A stretch of 64,000 nucleotides of DNA from Aquimarina sp. Aq107 (GTDB lineage Bacteria > Bacteroidota > Bacteroidia > Flavobacteriales > Flavobacteriaceae): the NCBI RefSeq assembly GCF_943733665.1, contig NZ_OX030782.1, forward strand, positions 3,148,501-3,212,500. The letters run 5' to 3'. Position numbers and translations under genes: made by a program. This document shows, piece after piece, positions 46,621 through 55,663 of this stretch. Under the pieces are notes generated by a model, which was not told the origin of the DNA, did no database searches, and worked only from the letters and a program-made list of their open reading frames with translations. Position 1 is the first letter of the stretch. Every line of letters starts with the position of its first letter.

Positions 46621-48852
46621 CTAAAATCTATAGGTTATTCCAGCTTTTGCAAAAAATGGAGTGCCTGGTGTAAAATGAATCTCTTCTTCTGATTGAGTTT
46701 CATCTACTAACCTTGATTCTGTAGCAAATTGTGTTTCGTTCCATTCTGTATCAAATAGATTTTCAACACTTAAAGAAAAATCAAATTGCTTCCATCTATA
46801 ATTCAATGACATATCAATCACTATATATCCTTTTGCTTGGATATTATTATCTTCTGTTGCTGGGCGATCTCCTAAATACCTGTAACGTATCCCTCCTGAA
46901 AAATCATGTAAGTTCTCTACAGTGATTCCTCCTGCTGCAGTAAATTCTGGTGCTAAAGGAATATAATCATTACCATCTTTTTCTTCTATACTTCTGGCAT
47001 AGGTATATGTGGCATCAGTGTCTAAAAACAGCCAATCATTTAGCTGGTATCTTCCGCTAATATCAATTCCGGTTCTTCTAGTTTTTCCACTAGGTTCCAC
47101 TACCCCTTCATCACCTACATAAACAAACTCTTGTTCCAATCCTAAATACCAAAATGTAGCATTAAAAAATGCCTTGGAGAAAGGTTTCCAGTTCAAGCCT
47201 AAATCAATACCATACGATTTAGGTAAAATTTCTTCTCCATTTTGAGCAGTAACTACCCGAGTATCATTACCGTGAAATCCAATTCCTGATTTTGCAAAAA
47301 AATGTAAGTTATCACTTGGATCATAAGAAATTCTCAATTTAGGTGATATAATAGATTTTGTCTCAGATAGAACAGTAAAAGGAGCCAATAATGCATCCTC
47401 GTAGACATATTTAAAATAATCCAAACGAACAGCAGGTGTTATTTTTAGCTTCCCGAAATCAAAAGTAACATCTGCAAAAGCATATGCATTTGTTTCATTT
47501 ACATTTCCAAAACTTACACGTTCGAGTGTTTGATTTCTATTAGCTGTTCTAGATAATTCGTTATTATCAATTGCATCATTTCGCAATCCGATTCCACCAA
47601 TTAATTCTAACTCTACCTGATCCCAATATTTTCTAGAACTAAAAACACTATTAAAACCAAACAATTTTCTACTTTCTTTTTGTCTAATTTGATCTCCATT
47701 TATGGGATCATTAAGGAAAAAAGTGAAATTAGAATACAATTCGAAATCATACATTGTATAAAACACGTTAGTTCTAAATGTCGAGTTTTCTGCTATAAAC
47801 GTATCGTATGCCAGATTAAAGTTTGTTCTAGATGTGATTCCACCTTCTGTATCATCAATAGCTCCAAATCTCGAGATAACACCTTGCGCTACTGCCCTAT
47901 TTGGTATTTGTCCAGAAGCATCCCAACGACTTGTAAAATGTGAAGCTGTGGCTGATATTTTTTTATTATCTGATAACTCCTTAGTATATTTTCCAACTAC
48001 ATTAATTCTATTAAAATTCTGAGGCGAATCAAAAGGACCATCACTCTCTAGATATTCTAATGCTAACGTAGCATTTTCTTTAGCAGAAGCATCTAAAAGA
48101 TTAAATAAGCCTACTGTACGTAATGTATTAAAATCTCCTGCTTCTACTTTAATTTTATTATTAGTAAAACTTTCTTTTGTTTTAAATGCGACATATCCAG
48201 CTGTATTAAAATTTCCCTGATCAGCCGTGTAAGACCCTTTTCCAAAACGTATTTTATTGATAGTTTCGGGAATAATAAAATGTAAATCTGCATATCCTTG
48301 TCCATGTGCATGAGATACCATATTTACTGGCATACCATCTACAGAAATTGAGACGTCTGTCCCGTGATCAACATCAAATCCTCTTAGAAAAATCTGTTCT
48401 GCCTTACCTCCGCCTGCATGCTGACCTATAAATAAGCCTGGAACTTTTTGTAACAATTCTTGAGAAGAATTAACAGGATTCACTTTCATATCTATTTTAT
48501 TAATCAGCTGTAATGGATTAATCTCTTGTTTTAAAACCAACTCATCCAACTGAAAAATTTTACTTTCTAACATTATTTCAATCCCGTTATCAAAATCGAC
48601 TTGTTTAATAATTAAGTTTTTCGTTTCAAAACCTAATAAGCGTATGGTTAATGTATCATCAATTGCTACTTTAGGAAGTAAAAAAGTTCCGTTTTCTAAA
48701 GTGTGGGTATGGCTCTCAGCTTGATTATTATATACATAAGCTTCGGAGAGAGCCGTATCAAATGCATCAACAACTTTTCCTTTTAAAGTTTGATTTTGAG
48801 CGTACCCGTTTATGCCGAATATCAGCAAAAGTGTAACCAGTATATTTTTCAT
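46621..48852 (-). CDS. TonB-dependent receptor with carboxypeptidase-regulatory-like domain
   Basis: 743 residues. Signal peptide to about 18 (GYAQ), a CarboxypepD_reg-like domain (22-100), plug (about 120-225) and a 22-strand barrel ending in the terminal aromatic of AGITYRF. The plug contains several His (VDHGTD, VSHAHGQGYADLH), a pattern shared by a large receptor group. It is the last gene of an operon with a TPR lipoprotein and two DUF4331 proteins. The ligand is unknown; the His-rich plug is only a weak hint towards metal or a metal complex. Confidence 0.9.
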   Translation of the reverse strand: MKNILVTLLLIFGINGYAQNQTLKGKVVDAFDTALSEAYVYNNQAESHTHTLENGTFLLPKVAIDDTLTIRLLGFETKNLIIKQVDFDNGIEIMLESKIFQLDELVLKQEINPLQLINKIDMKVNPVNSSQELLQKVPGLFIGQHAGGGKAEQIFLRGFDVDHGTDVSISVDGMPVNMVSHAHGQGYADLHFIIPETINKIRFGKGSYTADQGNFNTAGYVAFKTKESFTNNKIKVEAGDFNTLRTVGLFNLLDASAKENATLALEYLESDGPFDSPQNFNRINVVGKYTKELSDNKKISATASHFTSRWDASGQIPNRAVAQGVISRFGAIDDTEGGITSRTNFNLAYDTFIAENSTFRTNVFYTMYDFELYSNFTFFLNDPINGDQIRQKESRKLFGFNSVFSSRKYWDQVELELIGGIGLRNDAIDNNELSRTANRNQTLERVSFGNVNETNAYAFADVTFDFGKLKITPAVRLDYFKYVYEDALLAPFTVLSETKSIISPKLRISYDPSDNLHFFAKSGIGFHGNDTRVVTAQNGEEILPKSYGIDLGLNWKPFSKAFFNATFWYLGLEQEFVYVGDEGVVEPSGKTRRTGIDISGRYQLNDWLFLDTDATYTYARSIEEKDGNDYIPLAPEFTAAGGITVENLHDFSGGIRYRYLGDRPATEDNNIQAKGYIVIDMSLNYRWKQFDFSLSVENLFDTEWNETQFATESRLVDETQSEEEIHFTPGTPFFAKAGITYRF

Positions 48853-48885
48853 GGTATTTTTTAATAATTTAAAAGAAAGTAATTT

Positions 48886-50178
48886 TCACAGATTCATTAA
48901 TTCCTTAGAAATAACAGGCCCTAACTCATAACTACTATCCATCAATTCTTCAATTATTGGACTTACTTTTTCTGATAAATTATTTGCTTTATAAATTTGA
49001 GCAATATGAAGATTCGCTAGAGGTTCAAATGTCTTATGAACTATATAATTTTCGGCAATTGTCAATGCTTCTTTATGATCTCCTTTTAGATTTAATATAT
49101 ATGCTTTTAAATCATAAGATTGTGGTGTTGGACGATTCTGTATTTCTTCTTCAGCTATAACTAATGCTTTATCATATTCACCATATTCCTCTGCAAGTAA
49201 CAATGCAGTATGTGTATTATACATAATGCCGTATCTATTATCTTTAACTGAATTATAATATTTTATTAGGTTAATTTTTTTGACAGTATCATTTTTTTGA
49301 AACCCCGCTATCTCAGCTTTTAATAAAAAATAGTCAGGGCTTTGATAATCAGACATAACAGCATCGAGAATTTTTAATGCTTCTTCTGGTTTATATTCAT
49401 AAGAATATACAATCCACGCAATCCCTTTTTTTGCATAAGCATTAGAAGGGTCAATTGCTAAAGCTTTTAAATAATGATCATAAGATTCTTCTATTCTACC
49501 AGCATGACCATAATAATCTGCTAAATTGGTGTAGGACCATAATTGCAATCCTTTCTTTTTACCATTTTCCGCAATTTTCAATGCCTTTTCCATATTCCTA
49601 ATAGTAGCATCCAGATTACCTTTATAATCATTCCATTTGGCTAAACGAATTAGAAAATTATAATCACTTTGATTCGCTATTTTTTGTAAGTACTTCTCCG
49701 CATTTTCATATTCTCCTAATTCCATAGATATGTCAAACAGGACCATTTCTGTCTCCTCACTATTTGTTTTTAAAAGATAAGCACCTTGCGCTGCTTCTTT
49801 TGCTTCAATGAATCTATGCTGAGATATATAATTATGTGCTAATGCTAAGAGATATCCTGATTTTCCAATTGCTGCTACATCTACAGATTTTGTTAATGCT
49901 TTCTCAGCTAATTTAAGATAAGCTATATCTCCTGTAGAATGAAATAGTTCTGTATATGCAGTTGCAGCTGGTGCTAAAGCTGTAATCTGAAGACTATCTG
50001 CTTTTATCCTAGAATTCCAAAATTGAAGTTTTTCTTTAGCTTCTTTTCTTGTTTGATTGTTATGCTTAGTAAGATATACGGCATAATCTTCTGGATTCGT
50101 AATGGTTGTTTCTTCTTTATTACAGGAAACAACAAACATTCCTATTAAGAGAACTATGATACTATTTGATATTTTCAT
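48886..50178 (-). CDS. Tetratricopeptide-repeat lipoprotein
   Basis: 430 residues with a lipoprotein leader (GMFVVSCNKE, Cys 19). Helical repeats with the TPR spacing run through most of the protein: GDIAYLKLAEKALTKS, NLADYYGHAGRIEESYDHYLKALAIDPSNAYAK, EYDKALVIAEEEI and GDHKEALTIAENYI. It sits 33 bp upstream of the TonB receptor and probably works with it as an envelope-associated scaffold or surface-exposed partner. Confidence 0.85.
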   Translation of the reverse strand: MKISNSIIVLLIGMFVVSCNKEETTITNPEDYAVYLTKHNNQTRKEAKEKLQFWNSRIKADSLQITALAPAATAYTELFHSTGDIAYLKLAEKALTKSVDVAAIGKSGYLLALAHNYISQHRFIEAKEAAQGAYLLKTNSEETEMVLFDISMELGEYENAEKYLQKIANQSDYNFLIRLAKWNDYKGNLDATIRNMEKALKIAENGKKKGLQLWSYTNLADYYGHAGRIEESYDHYLKALAIDPSNAYAKKGIAWIVYSYEYKPEEALKILDAVMSDYQSPDYFLLKAEIAGFQKNDTVKKINLIKYYNSVKDNRYGIMYNTHTALLLAEEYGEYDKALVIAEEEIQNRPTPQSYDLKAYILNLKGDHKEALTIAENYIVHKTFEPLANLHIAQIYKANNLSEKVSPIIEELMDSSYELGPVISKELMNL

Positions 50179-50202
50179 TTGTTTTGTTTTTTGAGTTTAC
50201 AC

Positions 50203-50293
50203 CATCATTCTGAGCCTACCATATCGACCTTTATTAAGGCATACCAAATCATTCGAGGGCTGATTTAACCGATGATAGACTCAGCTTGACAGT
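50203..50293. repeat. Imperfect inverted repeat in the operon
   Basis: Between the second DUF4331 gene and the TPR gene lie two 26-base arms, CATCATTCTGAGCCTACCAT and its partner ending ACTCAGCTTGACAG, that pair imperfectly (roughly TCAnnCTGAGnCTAnCAT). A shorter stem AAATCA/TGATTT nests inside. It resembles the dispersed CTGAG-type palindromes often seen between Bacteroidetes genes and is richer in GC than its surroundings. Confidence 0.5.
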
Positions 50294-50310
50294 AAAGAAT
50301 ATGGTCTTAC

Positions 50311-50925
50311 TTACGAACCGTGTGGAGACTCTAAGTATGGGAATGTATCTGAAGGTGTCTCCCCAGAATTACTAACTCCATCTGTAACAAGTATTGGTAA
50401 ATCTGGAGTTCCATCATTATCTAAATCTTGTCCATTAAATCGATCTCCTGTTTGTCCACCAAATAATAAAATTAACGATACATCGATTACATCATCGGTT
50501 AATGTTCTTCCTGTTAGCACATTGGTGCCATCAAAATAAGTTGTTGGTACTCCTGGCGCTACTTGTAATACATCTGATGCTAAAACTGTAGTTAAGGTTG
50601 TAATATCTAATCCTAAGATATTATTCTCATAAGTTGCTCCAAATGCATTATGCAGCCCGGCTAATTGAGTTTCGAATAATGATTGAAAATTTGCTCCTTG
50701 TTCGGAAGGAATCGTTACATTAAAACTATTCTCTATATCAGGTGTCGCACTAAAAACAGTATTAATACCAGGACGTCCCATTTGATCTTCTTGCGCAAAG
50801 GTTCCAGAGAAATCTAAAACTATAGGCGGATTAACTACAATTACATCATCATCATTACTACAACTTGCTAGTCCAACTAGTACGATTAAAGCAACCGATA
50901 TATTTTTTAATTTATTTAGTTTCAT
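50311..50925 (-). CDS. DUF4331 C-terminal half protein, lipoprotein
   Basis: 204 residues with a lipoprotein leader (VGLASCSND, Cys 22). The mature part matches the second half of DUF4331: QMGRPGINTVF, then RTLTDDVIDVSLILLFGG and the late FPYLESPH. The first half of the family's domain is in the gene just upstream. Each half has its own export signal, so the split is genuine rather than a frameshift. The DUF4331 function is unknown. Confidence 0.82.
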   Translation of the reverse strand: MKLNKLKNISVALIVLVGLASCSNDDDVIVVNPPIVLDFSGTFAQEDQMGRPGINTVFSATPDIENSFNVTIPSEQGANFQSLFETQLAGLHNAFGATYENNILGLDITTLTTVLASDVLQVAPGVPTTYFDGTNVLTGRTLTDDVIDVSLILLFGGQTGDRFNGQDLDNDGTPDLPILVTDGVSNSGETPSDTFPYLESPHGS

Positions 50926-50951
50926 AATATCTATTATTTAAAAATTCTTGA

Positions 50952-51632
50952 TTATTGTTTTCTTTTTGCTTCTGCCCAAGTATTAAATACCTCAACACCC
51001 GTTCCTGCCGGGTGGCTAAATGTTCCTCCTAAAAGTGAATTAGGCACTTCTACAACTATTGATAATACATTGGTACCATCAAAATCATCATTACCAGGAT
51101 TATTAAATCCTCCAGAAGCCATTCCGCCAATAATGGCATTAAACTGATTGGAGTCAAAAAAGAAAGGATCTTCTCTTAAACCTGCGAAATAAGAAATTCC
51201 GTTTGCTTCTGATGTGGTAGCATTAGATCCTGTACTAATTGCAACTTGACCTAAGTATTGCGTGTCATCATCAATAGTGCTATTCAAACCGGTTTGTGAA
51301 GGTTGATAAGGACCAAAAAAATACATCACACCATCTCTAGGTATAGCCTGTATCACTAGATCTTCTACTAGATCACCATCATTATCAATATTAACTTCTA
51401 CTAGTACGTTTTCATCAAAAGTTGCCGAGCTTCCTGGAGCTAACAACCCTTGAACATTTGCTACAAATACCGTGTTATCTGGATTTGCTCCTTCAAAAGC
51501 ATACAGATCAGTAATGTCAGCGGTACTTCCTACAACTGCTGGAGCATCTATATGATCTGCTGCCATAAAAACTGCTCCTAGGCTAAAGAGACCAGCTAGA
51601 ATAAATAAATTTGTTTTTCTAATCTTGTTCAT
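50952..51632 (-). CDS. DUF4331 N-terminal half protein, exported
   Basis: 226 residues. After the leader the mature protein begins ADHIDAPAVVGSTADITDLYAFEG, the hallmark opening of DUF4331, and continues with GLLAPGSS and DGVMYFFGPYQPS. It lacks the MGRP segment found in the following gene, which together complete the family's fold. It heads the operon, about 165 bp from a divergent gene. Confidence 0.87.
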   Translation of the reverse strand: MNKIRKTNLFILAGLFSLGAVFMAADHIDAPAVVGSTADITDLYAFEGANPDNTVFVANVQGLLAPGSSATFDENVLVEVNIDNDGDLVEDLVIQAIPRDGVMYFFGPYQPSQTGLNSTIDDDTQYLGQVAISTGSNATTSEANGISYFAGLREDPFFFDSNQFNAIIGGMASGGFNNPGNDDFDGTNVLSIVVEVPNSLLGGTFSHPAGTGVEVFNTWAEAKRKQ

Positions 51633-51770
51633 TTTATTTAATTTTAAATGTTTACGCTATTACATACGAGGATAAAAAGAACACGGTTTTCTGAAGTGTG
51701 TTAAAGATTTGTTAACTGTTATTTTATAGATCTAGATTATTGTTGAATGCCGTTAGATGAAAAATAAATT

Positions 51771-51778
51771 TACCTTTG
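51771..51778 (+). promoter_or_regulatory. Probable -7 promoter box (TACCTTTG)
   Basis: Matches TAnnTTTG and lies 18 bp before the LETM1-related start codon. A TTG at 51743-51745 is 25 bp upstream, slightly wider than usual for the -33 element. Confidence 0.6.
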
Positions 51779-51796
51779 TGATAAACCTACAAACCT

Positions 51797-52978
51797 ATGA
51801 ACCCATCAACTGCTGGTTGGATAGATAAATTTCTGAGAGATTTTGATATAGATTCTCTTTCTTTATCATCACTAGATGAATTGTATCCAGAACTAAGGAA
51901 GGTAGGTTTTATATATGGTACTTCTGTAGAAATAGCTTTATCATATGATTCGGAAATCACATACTCCGAAGAAGAGAAAACTAAGATAAATCTTTTTACT
52001 GCCTTGGTAGTTACGTATTATGATACTATCGATAATGGAGATTCTAAAGACTGCATTAAAGCTTTAATAGAGTTTTATGAATACCTAGATACCAAAAAAT
52101 CTTTTTTTTCCTTTGTCAATGCGTTGACAAATAGTAAAAGTGAGAAACTAGAAAAAATAATTAATACGCGGATTCAGACGAATGAATCTATTTTCAAAAA
52201 GAATTTTAGTCATTTACTAACAAATGCCTTATTGTTTATTGATGTTCTAGCTTTTGAGCATTTTTTGATTCACGATATAAACCCCATTGAGTACGCTGCT
52301 TCTCTAGAAGAAACGTTAACAAATATTGTTTTTCTTGCTCTAAATTCGAAAATAGAAAAAGATGATTACTATGAGTTACTAGTTAAGCTTTTTGCTTCTT
52401 CTGTAAGATACACCAAGGTAAATACTGATGAAGATGCTAGTTTTGATCAAATAGATTTAGATACGTATACTGATGAATTAGAGAAAAGATATATTCTAGA
52501 TCTAACAAGTTTGGCTGTTTGGAATGATAAAGAAATTGATTTAGGAGAACAAGATTTTATGCGTGCATTAGGAGCAGAACTTATATTGCCAAATCAATGG
52601 GTTAAAGAATCCCTACATTCCGTGCAATCATTTGTAAAAGACTATAAAGAGGAAATATCTTTTTTTAATTATTCTAATCCTGCTCACCACTTCTATAAAC
52701 AAACCTCGAGAACTGTAAGTATCTTAATACTTAGAAATAAGAAAAGATTAATTAAGGAAATTTCTGAAAGTAAAGACTTAATGATTTTATTAGGACAATC
52801 GGCGGTTAGAGATTTATCCAAAGAGGAAAAACAACAAATGAAACAGCAATTACTAGATGTTTGCAAAACAATTCCTTCTCTTGCTATTTTTATTCTTCCA
52901 GGCGGTAGTTTATTATTACCCTTATTGATAAAATTTATTCCTCAATTATTGCCCTCTGCATTCAACGAAAACAAATAA
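51797..52978 (+). CDS. LETM1-related protein
   Basis: 393 residues, cytosolic or membrane-associated. The C-terminus carries the LETM1-like segment: KEEKQQMKQQLLDVCKTIPS, then a hydrophobic IFILPGGSLLLPLLIKFIPQLLP. The rest is helical and acidic. Flavobacterial members are annotated as biofilm-associated, which is a database convention rather than proof. It is a single gene with its own promoter and terminator. Confidence 0.82.
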   Translation: MNPSTAGWIDKFLRDFDIDSLSLSSLDELYPELRKVGFIYGTSVEIALSYDSEITYSEEEKTKINLFTALVVTYYDTIDNGDSKDCIKALIEFYEYLDTKKSFFSFVNALTNSKSEKLEKIINTRIQTNESIFKKNFSHLLTNALLFIDVLAFEHFLIHDINPIEYAASLEETLTNIVFLALNSKIEKDDYYELLVKLFASSVRYTKVNTDEDASFDQIDLDTYTDELEKRYILDLTSLAVWNDKEIDLGEQDFMRALGAELILPNQWVKESLHSVQSFVKDYKEEISFFNYSNPAHHFYKQTSRTVSILILRNKKRLIKEISESKDLMILLGQSAVRDLSKEEKQQMKQQLLDVCKTIPSLAIFILPGGSLLLPLLIKFIPQLLPSAFNENK

Positions 52979-53008
52979 AAAATCCTGATTAAATCAGGAT
53001 TTTTTATT
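52977..53008. terminator. Terminator between convergent genes
   Basis: ATCCTGAT and ATCAGGAT form a perfect stem with a 3-base loop flanked by A- and T-runs, immediately after the LETM1-related stop and before the minus-strand membrane gene's end. It can serve both strands. Confidence 0.85.
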
Positions 53009-53014
53009 TGTTGT

Positions 53015-53638
53015 TTATACTTCTAATTTCTGAAGTTCTTTATAATTCTTTTTTAACTTTCTAGTTAGTATGCCATAAATCAATCGATATAACAGTGCTA
53101 AGAGCCCTATAAAAATGGCCAATACTATTACAGAAGTAACTATAATAAGATACATTGGAACTTCTTGATCTGTTGATTTACTAGTATAAGCATCTGTATA
53201 AAATGCCATATATGTGATTACAACCAATGTCGTTATCGCAAGAAAACTTATATTAATCCATACGTATTGCTTTACTGTTTTTCTAGTATTTAGAATGTTT
53301 TTCATCAAAACAGCGGCCGAATCTGTTGTCTGGATATTTTTATAATTTAGATAAAACCTGACCATAAAGTATATTAATATCCCATAAGATAATATCGTAG
53401 TGATTATTGAAAAACCTTCTAAACCAAGAACCTCTAATTCTTCGTATTGACCAGTTAATCTAACTATAATATCTATTGATGACCATAAAATAAATTCTAA
53501 AACACTTATGATAAAAATCCATTTTACCATTGAAGATGATTTTTTCAATATCATCTTGTAGATTTCATTATATGATAACTTCGGAAGCGCTTCATCTTGA
53601 TTCTTCCAGTCTTTTTTTAATAATTCTAATTCATCCAT
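53015..53638 (-). CDS. Membrane protein paired with ECF sigma factor
   Basis: 207 residues with about four membrane helices and a cytosolic N-terminus (MDELELLKKDWKNQDEALPKLSYNEIYKMI). Proteins like this are common directly after ECF sigma genes in Flavobacteria and may serve as their membrane-bound anti-sigma factor. No anti-sigma domain was recognised, so this rests on position: its start lies 2 bp after the sigma factor's stop. Confidence 0.7.
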   Translation of the reverse strand: MDELELLKKDWKNQDEALPKLSYNEIYKMILKKSSSMVKWIFIISVLEFILWSSIDIIVRLTGQYEELEVLGLEGFSIITTILSYGILIYFMVRFYLNYKNIQTTDSAAVLMKNILNTRKTVKQYVWINISFLAITTLVVITYMAFYTDAYTSKSTDQEVPMYLIIVTSVIVLAIFIGLLALLYRLIYGILTRKLKKNYKELQKLEV

Positions 53639-53640
53639 GC

Positions 53641-54135
53641 TTATGGGTTTAATATTTTTTTCAACTTCGTTTTCACCCTATTCATTTTCACTCTTGCATT
53701 TACTTCAGAGATTCCCATAGTCTCTGCAATTTCTTTATATGATTTGTCTTCCAGATATAAAAAAACTAACGCTTTTTCAATATCATTTAATTGTTTTACC
53801 GCTGCGTACATTAACTTAAGCTGTTGTTCTATTTCATCGTCATATTCTTCAGCCTTAATTTTGAAATCCATGGTATCAAAATCAGAAGTCTTAATACTTC
53901 TTTTTGATTTACGATATAACGTAATGGCCGTATTCAAAGAAACTCTATACATCCAAGTACTGAATTTAGAATCTCCTCTAAATTTCGGATACGCCTTCCA
54001 TAACTGGATAGTAATCTCCTGAAACAAATCATTGTGTGATTCTGCATCATTCGTATATATCCTACAAACCTTGTGCACAATATTTTGATTTTGCTCAAGA
54101 TTAGTTACAAAACTATGTTCTAATTCTTTATTCAC
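53641..54135 (-). CDS. ECF-type RNA polymerase sigma factor
   Basis: 164 residues. Region 2 (NDLFQEITIQLWKAYPKFRG, STWMYRVSLNTAITLYRKSKR) and region 4 (YKEIAETMGISEVNARVKMNR) are typical for an ECF factor. It is followed 2 bp later by a four-helix membrane protein. No target genes can be named. Confidence 0.93.
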   Translation of the reverse strand: MNKELEHSFVTNLEQNQNIVHKVCRIYTNDAESHNDLFQEITIQLWKAYPKFRGDSKFSTWMYRVSLNTAITLYRKSKRSIKTSDFDTMDFKIKAEEYDDEIEQQLKLMYAAVKQLNDIEKALVFLYLEDKSYKEIAETMGISEVNARVKMNRVKTKLKKILNP

Positions 54136-54318
54136 TTCAGTTAGTTACACCTAATAAGTAGGTAATAAAACAAATACGTTACACATTAAAAACTAAAATT
54201 TACATATATTATAAATATCCTTTAATAAAAACAAACAATAAAAAACTAATAATCAGATAGTTTATCACATAAAAACAACAAAAATAAATATTCTGTAGGG
54301 TATATGATATTATCATTT

Positions 54319-54326
54319 TATCTTTG
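54319..54326 (+). promoter_or_regulatory. Probable -7 promoter box (TATCTTTG)
   Basis: Matches TAnnTTTG 18 bp before the NADH dehydrogenase start. No convincing TTG is seen at the expected distance, though TTCTG occurs nearby. Confidence 0.55.
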
Positions 54327-54344
54327 TAGAACAACACTTTATTT

Positions 54345-55643
54345 ATGAACATTCCTTATACTAATTTACCAAGATTAGTGATTATCGGAGGTGGTTTTGC
54401 AGGAGTTGCATTGGCCAGAAAAATGGTCAAAGAAGATGTACAACTCGTACTATTAGATAGACACAATTATCACACATTTCAGCCTTTATTATATCAAGTT
54501 TCTACCTCATCTTTAGAACCTGATTCTATTGCGTATCCTTTAAGAAAAATTGTAAAACGTGGAAAAAACACGTTTTTTAGAATGACTGAGGTAAGCTCTA
54601 TAGATCCTAACGAAAAAAAAGTAAATACAAACATAGGTAGTATTACTTATGATTATTTAGTTATTGCCACTGGAGCGCGAACTAATTTCTTTGGCAATGA
54701 AACTATCGAAAAAAATGCGATGCGAATGAAAAATCTTCCGCAGGCATTGAATTTACGAAGCTTATTGTTAGAAAATCTAGAACAGGCAGTTATTACTACA
54801 GATCCAGAAAAGAGAAAAGAATTATTACGTTTTGTATTAGCCGGTGCAGGACCTACTGGTGTAGAATTAGCAGGAGGAATTGCAGAATTACAGCTCAATG
54901 TACTTCCGCGTGATTACCCTGATATGGATTTTAGTGAAATGGAAATTCATTTAATAGAAGGAGCAGATCGCGTTTTACCACCTATGAGCACAAATGCTTC
55001 AGAAAAAGCCTCTAAATTTCTCACAAAAATGGGGGTTCGTATTCATACCAATACTCAGGTAACTAATTATGAATCAAACTTAGTTTCTACCAATACAGAC
55101 CTGTCTTTAAAAACCGCGACTTTTATATGGTCTGCAGGAGTTACTGGTGCGCCTGTAGAAGGTTTGCAAGCAGATACTCTTATACCAAGAGCTAATAGAT
55201 ATAAGGTAAATAAATATAATCAAATTGAAGGTTATAATGATGTATATGCTATTGGGGATATTGCTTTAATGCAAACGGATGAATATCCAAAAGGACATCC
55301 TATGGTAGCCCAACCAGCAATACAACAAGGAAATCATCTCGTAAAGAACCTTAAAAGGCAATTAAAAGGAATGCCAATGATTCCTTTTAAGTATTTTGAT
55401 AAGGGATCTATGGCTACTATTGGTCGTAATAAAGCTGTTGTAGATTTAGGCAAATTCCGTTTTGGAGGATTTTTCGCTTGGTTTGTTTGGATGTTTATAC
55501 ACTTATGGTTTTTAGTCGGTTTTAGAAATCGTTTTGTTACGTTTTTTAATTGGACGTATAACTATATTAATTATGATAAAGCTGCAAGACTTATAGTAAG
55601 ACCTTTTAAGAATAAAAAAGAAAATGAAGTAGAACGAGTGTAA
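54345..55643 (+). CDS. ndh: Type II NADH dehydrogenase (FAD-dependent)
   Basis: 432 residues. FAD-binding GGGFAG at 15-20, NAD-binding GAGPTG at 167-172, and the late AIGDIA segment for FAD contact. A hydrophobic C-terminal amphipathic stretch (FFAWFVWMFIHLWFLVGF) fits a membrane-attached NDH-2. It transfers electrons from NADH to quinone without pumping protons. The region between the two nucleotide folds is of normal length. Confidence 0.9.
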   Translation: MNIPYTNLPRLVIIGGGFAGVALARKMVKEDVQLVLLDRHNYHTFQPLLYQVSTSSLEPDSIAYPLRKIVKRGKNTFFRMTEVSSIDPNEKKVNTNIGSITYDYLVIATGARTNFFGNETIEKNAMRMKNLPQALNLRSLLLENLEQAVITTDPEKRKELLRFVLAGAGPTGVELAGGIAELQLNVLPRDYPDMDFSEMEIHLIEGADRVLPPMSTNASEKASKFLTKMGVRIHTNTQVTNYESNLVSTNTDLSLKTATFIWSAGVTGAPVEGLQADTLIPRANRYKVNKYNQIEGYNDVYAIGDIALMQTDEYPKGHPMVAQPAIQQGNHLVKNLKRQLKGMPMIPFKYFDKGSMATIGRNKAVVDLGKFRFGGFFAWFVWMFIHLWFLVGFRNRFVTFFNWTYNYINYDKAARLIVRPFKNKKENEVERV

Positions 55644-55663
55644 TTATATCTAAAAATCTTACT

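Noticed and set aside
50311..51632. DUF4331 pair as a single broken gene
   Set aside because: Both halves have separate export signals, one of them a lipobox, and a 26-bp gap.
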